DNA of 30,859 nt from an uncultured Roseovarius sp. GTDB taxonomy: Bacteria > Pseudomonadota > Alphaproteobacteria > Rhodobacterales > Rhodobacteraceae. Both the position numbers and the translations under genes were made by a program. The stretch lies in NCBI GenBank assembly GCA_934501475.1, contig CAKSUL010000021.1:1-30859 (forward strand), read 5' to 3'. Of the stretch, positions 8,819-15,673 are shown in pieces (position 1 is the first letter of the stretch; each line of letters begins with the position of its first letter). The notes beneath the pieces are model-generated. The model searched no databases and was not told the DNA's origin. It worked only from the letters and a program-made list of their open reading frames with translations.

Positions 8819-8986
8819 TCACAGGGACATGCGATGGATGATCAGGGTCGCGAACAGCCCGATCAGCGCGAAGATCAGCGCGTAAACGGCGGCATATTGC
8901 AGGATATCGGCCATCCGGCCCTTGCGGCTGCGGGCGCGCTGCGCCCCGAGAGCCGCGCCCAGCAATGCCGCGATAACGATGATCAT
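8819..8986 (-). CDS. Small membrane protein in the MoxR/VWA cluster (55 aa)
   Basis: A 55-residue ORF starting at ATG 8986-8984 and stopping at 8819. It begins with a hydrophobic segment (MIIVIAALLGAALGA), then a basic loop (QRARSRKGR), then a second hydrophobic helix (about residues 32-50, YAAVYALIFALIGLFATLI). It is therefore predicted to be a two-pass membrane hairpin. It starts 3 bases after the stop of the DUF2927 gene and ends 7 bases before the VWA start, which argues strongly for a real cistron read by coupling, since its own ribosome binding site is weak. Function unknown; it could anchor or assist the neighbouring VWA protein (inference). Confidence 0.7.
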   Translation of the reverse strand: MIIVIAALLGAALGAQRARSRKGRMADILQYAAVYALIFALIGLFATLIIHRMSL

Positions 8987-8989
8987 GTC

Positions 8990-10357
8990 TTACCCGTTCG
9001 TTCCCTTCAGCGGGTTCAGGGCCGATACCTCGTGCAGTTTTGCGCGCACGGCCCAATCCGCGCCGTATCCGTAACGCGCCCAGCCGAGGCTGTCCAGCCG
9101 GACGGCGCGGGCCTCGGCGACACGGCCGGTCAGTTCCAGCGCCTCGGCGCGCAGCATCATCAGGTTCGCCAGCAGGGCGGCGTTTTCATGGCGCTCGGCA
9201 ATCGGGATCTGCGGCGCCAGCAGCATCAGCGCCACATCGCCGCGCCCCTGGGTGATGTTGTAGGCGGCCAGTTGCGCCGCGGTATGGGCGCGGTGCAGCG
9301 ACGTGCCGGGCGAGCGGCGGTAATAGGCATCGGCGGCGGCGAAATGGTTCTGCGCAAAGGCGGGATCGGTGGACTGGCTGAGGCGGCCAAGCGCGTAATG
9401 CGAGAAGGCGCGGCGGTGGTCGCTCCAGCCGGACGCCTGGGCAATGGCGAGCGCCTGGGTGGCGGCGGCGCGGCGCTGTGCGGGGCCGGCGCCGGGGCCA
9501 AGCGCAGTCTGGATCGCGCGGATCCAGGCGCGCGGCGTCGCGCCGATATTGCGCGGCGCAATGTGATCGCCCGCCGGGTTCAGCCGTGACAGGATGGCAG
9601 GTATCCGGCTGGCGACCTGGCGGTGCGTCATGCCGGATTGCAATTCGGGCGCGTAATAGGCGCGCAGGATCAGCATGTCGAACCCGGTCAGCACCGTGTG
9701 CACGTTGTCGTCGTTGAACACGCTGTCGGGCAGGCGGTAAAGATCGTTGAGCGGGCCAAGCGCCTGCGCCAGTTCCTCGTGCAGGCAATCGCGCACCTCT
9801 TGCGGGCTGGAATCGCGGGGCACGAAGATCGCCAGTTTGCGCCGGGTTTCCAGCGCGCTCCAACTGGTCAGGCGGCTGCGGCGTGCCCGCGAATATTCGG
9901 ACAGGCTTGAGATATTGGGCACCACGAAACAGGCGGCCTGAGGCAGGTGGCGGCGGATTTCGGCGCGCGGCACGGCCTCGATCGTGATGTTGGCGCCGTG
10001 ATCCGCGACCTTGGTGATCGAAATCCCGGCCTCGGTGCGCAGCCGGTGCAGCAACCGGTCCAGATCCGGATGCAGTGAGGCGGGCGGTGCGCCGGTGACG
10101 CGCACCGTGATCGGGCCCTCAAACCGGCTGAACACGCCGAGTTGGCGCCCGGACTCAAGCTGCATCGACAGGTCCATGAAATCGCGCGCGATGTCGATAT
10201 TCGAGCGGGCAGGCGGTGTCGGGCTGGGGGCCGAAAAGGATTTCATCATCGGCATCGTGCTGACCGTGTCGATCGCCGCACGTGAGGGCATATCGCCCGA
10301 GCCACCGGGCATGCAGGCCCCCAGCATCAGACAGATCGGCAGGACTAGTCGACGCAT
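8990..10357 (-). CDS. DUF2927-type lipoprotein
   Basis: 455-residue predicted lipoprotein. The signal sequence (MRRLVLPICLML) ends in the lipobox LGAC with the lipidated Cys at residue 15. A DUF2927-like domain follows (about residues 50-280). Its most conserved-looking piece is CLHEELAQALGPLNDLYRLPDS, with His193-Glu194 resembling an HE-type metalloprotease motif, but I do not see the second half of a zinc site. The C-terminal ~170 residues are Ala-rich and helical, suggesting TPR-like repeats. ATG 10357 was chosen because it begins the signal peptide; longer readings upstream lack one. It lies between moxR and the small membrane/VWA genes. The biochemical role of the family is not known to me. 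Confidence 0.82.
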   Translation of the reverse strand: MRRLVLPICLMLGACMPGGSGDMPSRAAIDTVSTMPMMKSFSAPSPTPPARSNIDIARDFMDLSMQLESGRQLGVFSRFEGPITVRVTGAPPASLHPDLDRLLHRLRTEAGISITKVADHGANITIEAVPRAEIRRHLPQAACFVVPNISSLSEYSRARRSRLTSWSALETRRKLAIFVPRDSSPQEVRDCLHEELAQALGPLNDLYRLPDSVFNDDNVHTVLTGFDMLILRAYYAPELQSGMTHRQVASRIPAILSRLNPAGDHIAPRNIGATPRAWIRAIQTALGPGAGPAQRRAAATQALAIAQASGWSDHRRAFSHYALGRLSQSTDPAFAQNHFAAADAYYRRSPGTSLHRAHTAAQLAAYNITQGRGDVALMLLAPQIPIAERHENAALLANLMMLRAEALELTGRVAEARAVRLDSLGWARYGYGADWAVRAKLHEVSALNPLKGTNG

Positions 10358-10638
10358 GAGACCCCCAAAGTCAAAACACCACTGATTGCCCGCCTGCCAT
10401 TCCGGCGGGCGGTCCGTATCCCGGTGCGGTCCCTGAAAGGGGTGGCGATGCAACGCATGCGAACCCCCCGGAGGCGGACAGGTGCCGAAACAGGATCGAG
10501 AGCAGGATTGCGGCTCATCCTGCCGTCTGTAAGGCGCATTTGGGGCGAAAATGTGTCCGTTGCGCCGGCGGGCCGGAACGCCGCGCCAGAGACGAGATTT
10601 TCCAATGCAGGATCAGGGGCTTGGCTGGACGTTTTCGG
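10358..10638. other. 281-bp spacer between moxR and the DUF2927 lipoprotein gene
   Basis: No convincing gene on either strand. The one structure seen is an inverted repeat GCCCGCC (10388-10394) / GGCGGGC (10404-10410) with a 9-base loop. It would form in the leader of the lipoprotein mRNA about 30 bases before its start. It lacks a following T-run, so it is not a clear terminator. The spacer may hold a separate promoter for the downstream three genes, but I could not identify one. Confidence 0.4.
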
Positions 10639-11478
10639 TCACCTCTGACGACGGGCCATGAAGGCGAGGCGCTCGAACAGGTGCACGTCCTGTTCGTTCT
10701 TGAGCAGGGCCCCATGCAGGCGGGGCAGGGCGTCGGCGCCGTCGCGTCTGAGGTCTTCGGCGGTGAGGTCTTCGGCCAGAAGCAGTTTCAGCCAGTCCAG
10801 CACCTCGGAGGTGGAGGGTTTTTTCTTGAGTCCCTGCTGATCGCGGATCTCGTAGAACTGGGTCAGCGCGGTGGTCAGCAGCGCATCCTTGATGCCGGGA
10901 TGGTGCACTGCGACGATCTGGCGCATCGTGTCGATATCGGGAAAGCGGATGTAGTGAAAGAAGCAGCGGCGCAGGAACGCGTCGGGCAGTTCCTTTTCAT
11001 TGTTGGAGGTGATGATCACGATCGGGCGCTGACGCGCGCGGATGGTTTCGCCGGTCTCGTAGACGTGGAACTCCATCTTGTCGAGTTCCTGAAGCAGGTC
11101 GTTGGGGAATTCGATGTCGGCCTTGTCGATCTCGTCGATCAGCAGCACTGTTTTCTCTTTGGCGTCAAAGGCTTGCCACAGTTTTCCGGGGCGGATGTAA
11201 TTCTTGACGTCATGCACGCGCTCCTCGCCCAGCTGGCTGTCGCGCAGGCGGCTGACGGCGTCGTATTCATACAGCCCCTGTTGGGCGCGGGTGGTTGATT
11301 TTATGTTCCATTCGATCATTGGCAGACCGAGGGCGTTTGCGATCTGGCGGGCCAGTTCGGTCTTGCCTGTGCCGGGCTCACCCTTGACCAGCAGCGGACG
11401 CTCAAGCGTGACGGCGGCATTGACCGCAACGGTGAGGTCGCCCGTGGCGATATAGGAGTCCGTGCCCTGAAATTTCAT
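10639..11478 (-). CDS. MoxR-family AAA+ ATPase
   Basis: 279-residue AAA+ ATPase of the MoxR/CbbQ group, whose members remodel or activate partner proteins together with VWA-domain adaptors. Walker A is GEPGTGKT at residues 33-40, Walker B LLIDEID at 112-118, sensor 1 TSNN at 157-160, and candidate arginine fingers are Arg170/Arg171 in AFLRRCFFHYI. The length equals a bare AAA+ module plus lid, with no extra domain. It is the first gene of the minus-strand cluster that ends with the VWA gene and is transcribed divergently from dksA. The pairing of MoxR and CoxE-like VWA is a known functional association; the client here is unknown. Confidence 0.92.
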   Translation of the reverse strand: MKFQGTDSYIATGDLTVAVNAAVTLERPLLVKGEPGTGKTELARQIANALGLPMIEWNIKSTTRAQQGLYEYDAVSRLRDSQLGEERVHDVKNYIRPGKLWQAFDAKEKTVLLIDEIDKADIEFPNDLLQELDKMEFHVYETGETIRARQRPIVIITSNNEKELPDAFLRRCFFHYIRFPDIDTMRQIVAVHHPGIKDALLTTALTQFYEIRDQQGLKKKPSTSEVLDWLKLLLAEDLTAEDLRRDGADALPRLHGALLKNEQDVHLFERLAFMARRQR

Positions 11479-11558
11479 ACCGTTTTCAACCCTTTTCGTG
11501 CCGTGCTTGATCCAGTTTCACGCCCACAGTATCGGGTCGGCGAAAACACATCAATGGG

Positions 11559-11578
11559 TTGTCATTGAGGCGTGACAA
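11559..11578. promoter_or_regulatory. Dyad TTGTCA-N8-TGACAA between moxR and dksA
   Basis: A perfect 6-8-6 inverted repeat lies in the divergent promoter region, 93 bases before the dksA start and 81 bases before the moxR start. Either arm could double as a -35 element, but neither has a good -10 at 16-18 bases. It has the form of a dimeric-regulator operator; the regulator is unknown. Confidence 0.35.
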
Positions 11579-11670
11579 TCCCCGCCTGCTGCAGTAAACG
11601 CCCCCCAGGGAAGTGCCTGATGTCTGAGGAGAGAACTATGGCAGGCGTTGGCAAAAAAAGGGGAAAAGCT

Positions 11671-12093
11671 ATGAAAGCAGAACTGTTTCTGCCTGACGAC
11701 TATCGCCCGTTAGAAGATGAGCCATTCATGAATGAACGCCAGCTGGAATATTTCCGGCGCAAGCTGATCGACTGGCGCGATGACTTGCTGGCTGGCAGCC
11801 GCGACACGATCGAATCCTTGCAGGATGGCACGCGCGCCATTCCTGATGTGGCCGACCGCGCCAGCGAGGAAACCGACCGCGCGCTTGAGCTGCGCACGCG
11901 CGATCGTCAGCGCAAGCTGGTGGCCAAGATCGATCAGGCCCTGCGCCGGATCGAGAATGGTGAATTCGGCTATTGCGAAAAGACCGGAGAGCCGATCAGC
12001 CTCAGCCGTCTGGACGCGCGCCCGATCGCCACGATGACGCTCGAGGCGCAGGAACGTCATGAGCGCAGCGAGAAAGTGTATCGCGACGACTGA
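11671..12093 (+). CDS. dksA: RNA polymerase-binding factor DksA, single-cysteine type
   Basis: Binds the RNA polymerase secondary channel and, with ppGpp, adjusts rRNA and amino-acid promoter activity. The 140-residue protein has the coiled-coil (about residues 20-95) with the tip Asp59-x-x-Asp62-Arg-Ala64, matching the functional DxxDxA of E. coli DksA. In the C-terminal globular domain only one of the four zinc-binding cysteines remains (Cys102 in GYCEKTGEPISL); the other three positions are non-Cys, so zinc binding is unlikely. Such reduced-cysteine DksA proteins are known in alphaproteobacteria. Start choice: ATG 11671 has AAGGGGA 6 bases upstream and begins the conserved KAELFLPDDYRP. 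ATG 11638, with AGGAG 6 bases upstream, is an equally well-signalled in-frame alternative adding 11 basic residues. Confidence 0.93.
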   Translation: MKAELFLPDDYRPLEDEPFMNERQLEYFRRKLIDWRDDLLAGSRDTIESLQDGTRAIPDVADRASEETDRALELRTRDRQRKLVAKIDQALRRIENGEFGYCEKTGEPISLSRLDARPIATMTLEAQERHERSEKVYRDD

Positions 12094-12122
12094 AATTTCG
12101 CGTGTGATCACGAATTTCGGGA

Positions 12123-12149
12123 CGCCGGGGCTTTCGCTCCGGCGTTTTT
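12123..12149 (+). terminator. Rho-independent terminator of dksA
   Basis: Nine-base-pair GC-rich stem CGCCGGGGC / GCTCCGGCG (one G-T pair) with a TTTC tetraloop (12132-12135), followed at once by five T. It lies 30 bases after the dksA stop and before the monooxygenase start. Confidence 0.9.
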
Positions 12150-12165
12150 CGTTTCAGAAGGGCGC

Positions 12166-13365
12166 ATGGATATCGTCGGGTTGAAAGTGATCGTTGCCGG
12201 GGCCGGGATTGGCGGTCTGGCCGTGGCCTGCGCATTGGCGCAGCGCGGTGCGGATGTGCGGGTTCTGGAACAGGCCGACGCGATTCGCGAAGTGGGCGCC
12301 GGCCTTCAGATCAGCCCCAATGGCTATGCGGTGTTGCGCGCGCTTGGTCTGGACGCGGCACTGCGCGCCCGTAGCGTTCAGGCGCAGTCCGTTGCGCTGC
12401 ATGATTATCGCAAGGGCGAGGTGCTGCGCCTGGATCTGTCGCGGCTGGCGGACCGGAATTATCATTTCATCCACCGCGCCGATCTGATCGAGACGCTGCA
12501 TGGCGGGGCCGTTGCCGCCGGGGCCAGGGTGCTGCTGCTGCAAAGGGTCGCCGGCGTGCATCCGGGCGAGGGCGAGGGCGGTCGCCCGGTTCTGTCCACG
12601 GCCAGCGGCGCGCGCATGGAGGCCGATCTGATCATCGGCGCCGACGGGCTGCATTCGGTGCTGCGTCCGGTGCTGAACGGGGTGGCCACGCCGTTTTTCA
12701 CCGGCCAGGTGGCATGGCGCGCCACAATGCCCAATGTGACCGGGCGCGGCCCCGAGGCGCGGGTGCATATGGGTCCGCTCAGGCATCTGGTCAGCTACCC
12801 GTTGCGGGGGGGTGAGTTGCTGAATGTGGTGGCCGTGCAGGAACGCGCCGCCTGGACCCCCGAAAGCTGGAGCCAGAAGGACGATCCGATGGCGCTGCGC
12901 GCCGCGTTTCAGGATTTCGGCGCCGAGGCGCAGGATATGCTGTCGGGCATCAGCGACGTGTCGCTCTGGGGGCTGTTTCGCCACCCGGTCGCGCAGGTCT
13001 GGGGGCAGAGCGGCGTCGCGCTGTTGGGGGATGCGGCGCATCCGACCCTGCCGTTCATGGCGCAGGGGGCCTGCATGGCGCTTGAGGATGCCTGGGTGCT
13101 GGCGGATGCCGTCGCGGCGTCGGGGCGCGTGGAAACCGCCGTAAAGCTGTATCAGGCCCGCCGGATCGACCGGGTGCGCAAGGTCGTCGATGCCGCCAGC
13201 CGCAATGCGTGGAAATATCACCTGTCCACGCCGCCGCTGCGTTGGGCGGCGCATCAGGCGCTGCGTCTGGGCGGGGCGATGGTGCCGGACCGGATGCTGA
13301 GACAGTTTGACTGGATCTACGGACTGGACGTGACCGGCGGTGCGCTCAGCCCTTCGTCGCCTTGA
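12166..13365 (+). CDS. FAD-dependent monooxygenase, salicylate-hydroxylase/UbiH-like (group A)
   Basis: 399-residue flavoprotein of the aromatic hydroxylase (PHBH-fold) family. GAGIGG at residues 12-17 and Glu35 form the Rossmann FAD/ADP site. GADGLHS (Asp160-Gly161) is the DG motif contacting FAD and NAD(P)H. LLGDAAHPTLPFMAQGACMALEDA holds the GD motif at 287-288 and the flavin-binding loop. This predicts NAD(P)H-dependent hydroxylation of an aromatic or ring substrate in the cytoplasm. Salicylate 1-monooxygenase and 6-hydroxynicotinate 3-monooxygenase are the nearest types by eye, but the substrate cannot be assigned. AAGGG lies 5 bases upstream of ATG. No catabolic partner genes are adjacent. 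Its last 20 bases overlap the convergent fur-like gene. Confidence 0.88.
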   Translation: MDIVGLKVIVAGAGIGGLAVACALAQRGADVRVLEQADAIREVGAGLQISPNGYAVLRALGLDAALRARSVQAQSVALHDYRKGEVLRLDLSRLADRNYHFIHRADLIETLHGGAVAAGARVLLLQRVAGVHPGEGEGGRPVLSTASGARMEADLIIGADGLHSVLRPVLNGVATPFFTGQVAWRATMPNVTGRGPEARVHMGPLRHLVSYPLRGGELLNVVAVQERAAWTPESWSQKDDPMALRAAFQDFGAEAQDMLSGISDVSLWGLFRHPVAQVWGQSGVALLGDAAHPTLPFMAQGACMALEDAWVLADAVAASGRVETAVKLYQARRIDRVRKVVDAASRNAWKYHLSTPPLRWAAHQALRLGGAMVPDRMLRQFDWIYGLDVTGGALSPSSP

Positions 13366-13765
13366 TCGGCACGCCGTAAAGCTCCATCTTGTGACCCTTG
13401 AGGCGATAGCCCAGCCTCGCGGCGATGCGTTCCTGGAGCGCTTCGATCTCGGGATCGACGAATTCGATGACATCGCCGGTGGTCATGTCGATCAGGTGGT
13501 CGTGATGCGCGCGCATCGCATCCTCATAGCGCGCGCGCCCGTCGCCGAATTCCAGCTTGTCCAGAATGCCCGCCTCCTCGAACAGCTTGACCGTGCGATA
13601 GACCGTCGCGATCGAGATCCTGGGATCAATCGCCGAGGCGCGCGAATAGAGTTCGTCCACATCGGGATGATCGTCCGATGATTCCAGAACCGAGGCGATG
13701 ATGCGGCGTTGTTCGGTCATGCGCAGGCCCTTGGCCTCGCAGCGGTCGGTGATCGTGTCGCTCAT
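13346..13765 (-). CDS. Fur-family metalloregulator (Fur/Mur type)
   Basis: 139-residue Fur-superfamily repressor. The N-terminal winged helix runs to about residue 80, with the recognition segment ISIATVYRTVKLFEEAG. The C-terminal dimerisation domain carries the regulatory metal site around the AHHDHLID segment. The structural CxxC pairs of many Fur proteins are absent; the only Cys is near the N-terminus (DRCEAKG). In Rhodobacteraceae such proteins have been reported to respond to manganese (Mur), so I call it Fur/Mur without choosing. It lacks the N-terminal heme motif expected for Irr. The start is ATG 13765-13763, with the normal short N-terminus before KGLRMTEQRR. It is convergent with, and overlaps, the monooxygenase. 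Confidence 0.9.
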   Translation of the reverse strand: MSDTITDRCEAKGLRMTEQRRIIASVLESSDDHPDVDELYSRASAIDPRISIATVYRTVKLFEEAGILDKLEFGDGRARYEDAMRAHHDHLIDMTTGDVIEFVDPEIEALQERIAARLGYRLKGHKMELYGVPIKATKG

Positions 13766-13965
13766 GGTCTGCCTCACTTCAGTCGTGCATCGGGTCATAC
13801 CGGGTTCGCGGCGCGGTTTCCACCGCTTTTGCGCCAATGCGGGGCCGGGGCATCGTGCAGGGATGCGGGGCTGTGCGCGCCTTTGATGCGTTTTGCCTTT
13901 GACCGCGACATCTGGCAAAGACGAAAGCCGCACACCGCCCGGCACACCGCCGATATGTGATGCGC

Positions 13966-14002
13966 GTGTCGCGAAAATCCGTGATTCAGGTTTTCGCGAA
14001 AC
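13966..14002. repeat. Long inverted repeat (12-bp arms, one mismatch) upstream of the helicase gene
   Basis: Left arm GTGTCGCGAAAA (13966-13977) and right arm TTTTCGCGAAAC (13991-14002) are complementary except at one position. The inner nine pairs (TCGCGAAAA/TTTTCGCGA) are perfect, with a 13-base spacer. It ends 8 bases before the candidate -35 box, so it could be an operator. It could alternatively be a terminator-like hairpin, though no gene ends beside it. Confidence 0.7.
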
Positions 14003-14010
14003 GCTTTTGG

Positions 14011-14039
14011 TTGACTTTGCCCGCGCGCCGCCCCATATC
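14011..14039 (+). promoter_or_regulatory. Candidate sigma-70-type promoter of the DEAD-box helicase gene
   Basis: TTGACT (14011-14016), 17-base spacer, CATATC (14034-14039). The -35 matches 5 of 6 consensus positions and the -10 only 3 of 6. Transcription from here would give a leader of about 230 bases, in line with the long leaders of cold-regulated RNA helicases (inference). Confidence 0.4.
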
Positions 14040-14276
14040 CCGCCTAACCGATATTTCCTGCCGCGTGAGCAGCCGTGCCAACCCACAGGGGGGCACAATT
14101 ATCTGAAATGTCGCGGACCGATCCCAAAATCACGCGTGGGGCCAACCGCCAGATCGGCATCGGGGCAATTCTGTGCCTTTGTCAGAACTCAGGTGGAACC
14201 ACGACTATCCCGGAGGCGCGCAATGTGGCGTGCCCTGCGGTTATTGGCATGGGACATTCCATGCCGGAAAAAGGAC

Positions 14277-15617
14277 ATGAAGTTGAATTTATTTGAAGAA
14301 ATGGGCGTTCCCGCCCAACTGGTTCGCAAACTTGCCGATATGGGCATTGATGAGCCGACCCCGATCCAGACCCACGCCATCCCCTATGCGCTGGATGGCA
14401 ATGACGTGATCGGGCTGGCGCAGACCGGCACCGGCAAGACGGTGGCCTTTGGCCTGCCATTGCTGACCATGATGCTGGAAAACCGCAGCCGCCCCGCCCC
14501 CAAGGGCGTTCTCAGCCTGATCCTGGCCCCGACCCGCGAACTGGCCGGCCAGATCCGCGACTCGTTGTTGCCGCTGGTGATGGATTCCCCGATCAAGATC
14601 GGTGTGGTCGTGGGCGGTCAGTCGATCAACATGCAGATCAAGCGGCTGGAAAAGGGCACGCATATCCTGGTGGCGACACCGGGGCGTCTGCTGGACCTGC
14701 TGGACCGGCGCGCGCTGCGGCTGGACGAAACCAGGTTCCTGGTGCTGGATGAGGCCGACCAGATGCTGGACATCGGCTTTATCCACGCGCTGCGCAAGAT
14801 TTCCGGAATGCTGCCGAGCACGCGCCAGACCATGCTGTTTTCGGCCACCATGCCCAAGCAGATGGAGGAGATCGCCGCCAGCTATCTCACCCATCCCAAG
14901 CGCGTGCAGGTTTCGCCTCCGGGCAAGGCCGCCGACAAGGTCACCCAGGAGGTGCATTTCATCGCCAAGGCCGAAAAGCCAAGCCTGCTGATCGAGCTGC
15001 TGGACAAGCACCGCGAAGAACGCGCGCTGGTCTTTGGCCGCACCAAACACGGCTCGGACAAGCTGGCCAGGAAGCTGGAGACGGCGGGCTATGCCGTGGC
15101 CACCATCCATGGCAACAAGAGCCAGGGACAGCGCGACCGCGCCCTCAAATCGTTCCGCGATGGCCAGGTCAAGGTTCTGGTCGCCACCGATGTGGCCGCG
15201 CGCGGTCTGGATATCCCGGATGTGAAACACGTCTATAACTTTGAACTGCCCAACGTGCCCGACAACTATGTCCACCGGATCGGGCGCACCGCCCGCGCCG
15301 GCAAGGACGGCGCGGCGATCGCGTTCTGCGCGCCCGATGAAATGGGCGAGTTGAAGGATATCCAGAAAACCATGGGGATCTCGATCCCGGTCGCCTCGGG
15401 GCGCCCGTGGGAGGTTCTGCCCGATCCAAAATCCGAAGCCAAGGGCCGTGGCGGCCCCGGTGGCGGCGGTGGCGGCAAGCGTCGTCGTGGCGGCGGACCG
15501 GGCAAACCCGGCGGCGCCGGTCAGCCGGGCGGCGGTGGCGCTCAGGGTAAACCGGGCGGGCGCAGACGCCGCAGCGGTGGCGGTGGTGGTGGCGGCGCGC
15601 GCGCGCAGGCCGCCTGA
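14277..15617 (+). CDS. DEAD-box ATP-dependent RNA helicase with Gly/Arg-rich tail
   Basis: 446-residue DEAD-box helicase of the RhlE/DeaD type, unwinding RNA duplexes in ribosome assembly, cold adaptation or mRNA decay. Motifs in order: Q motif PTPIQ (27-31), motif I AQTGTGKT (48-55), PTREL (85-89), TPGR, DEAD (158-161), SAT (189-191), then ARGLDIP and HRIGRTAR in the second RecA domain. From about residue 384 the protein is a low-complexity tail of Gly, Arg, Lys and Pro ([19 protein letters not shown]), typical of RNA-binding RGG-type extensions. ATG 14277 sits only one base after AAGGA; in-frame TTG 14283, 7 bases after AAGGA, may be the true start and would remove only two residues. Confidence 0.92.
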   Translation: MKLNLFEEMGVPAQLVRKLADMGIDEPTPIQTHAIPYALDGNDVIGLAQTGTGKTVAFGLPLLTMMLENRSRPAPKGVLSLILAPTRELAGQIRDSLLPLVMDSPIKIGVVVGGQSINMQIKRLEKGTHILVATPGRLLDLLDRRALRLDETRFLVLDEADQMLDIGFIHALRKISGMLPSTRQTMLFSATMPKQMEEIAASYLTHPKRVQVSPPGKAADKVTQEVHFIAKAEKPSLLIELLDKHREERALVFGRTKHGSDKLARKLETAGYAVATIHGNKSQGQRDRALKSFRDGQVKVLVATDVAARGLDIPDVKHVYNFELPNVPDNYVHRIGRTARAGKDGAAIAFCAPDEMGELKDIQKTMGISIPVASGRPWEVLPDPKSEAKGRGGPGGGGGGKRRRGGGPGKPGGAGQPGGGGAQGKPGGRRRRSGGGGGGGARAQAA

Positions 15618-15644
15618 GCACGGCCCGACAGAGCAATGCAATAT

Positions 15645-15671
15645 CAGAACGCCGGCAATGTCGGCGTTCTG
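15645..15671. terminator. Symmetrical hairpin between convergent helicase and antiporter genes
   Basis: Perfect 10-bp stem CAGAACGCCG / CGGCGTTCTG with a 7-base loop. It lies 28 bases after the helicase stop and 2 bases beyond the antiporter stop. No long T-run follows on either strand, so it may be a weak bidirectional terminator or a 3'-end stabiliser. Confidence 0.65.
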
Positions 15672-15673
15672 TC

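Larger units (their letters stand above)
13766..14276. other. 511-bp divergent intergenic region between the Fur/Mur and helicase genes
   Basis: No supported gene. The helicase reading frame is open back to 13893, but the extra 128 codons show no domain and no ribosome binding site at any Met. The region holds the inverted repeat at 13966-14002 and a candidate promoter at 14011-14039. It should also contain the Fur/Mur promoter near 13780-13850, where I could not pick a hexamer pair. Confidence 0.5.

Noticed and set aside
10345..10605. 86-codon minus ORF between moxR and the DUF2927 gene
   Set aside because: Overlaps the lipoprotein start out of frame, Arg-rich, no ribosome binding site and no recognisable family.
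12154..13473. 439-codon open frame antisense to the monooxygenase, and similar long antisense frames at 14289-15641 and 28625-29599
   Set aside because: Arg/His/Gln/Gly-rich translations mirroring the sense gene's codon bias; no motifs; opposite strand is clearly coding.
13893..14276. 128-codon in-frame extension of the DEAD-box helicase
   Set aside because: No domain, no ribosome binding site, contains the dyad and promoter candidates; a consequence of few stop codons in GC-rich DNA.
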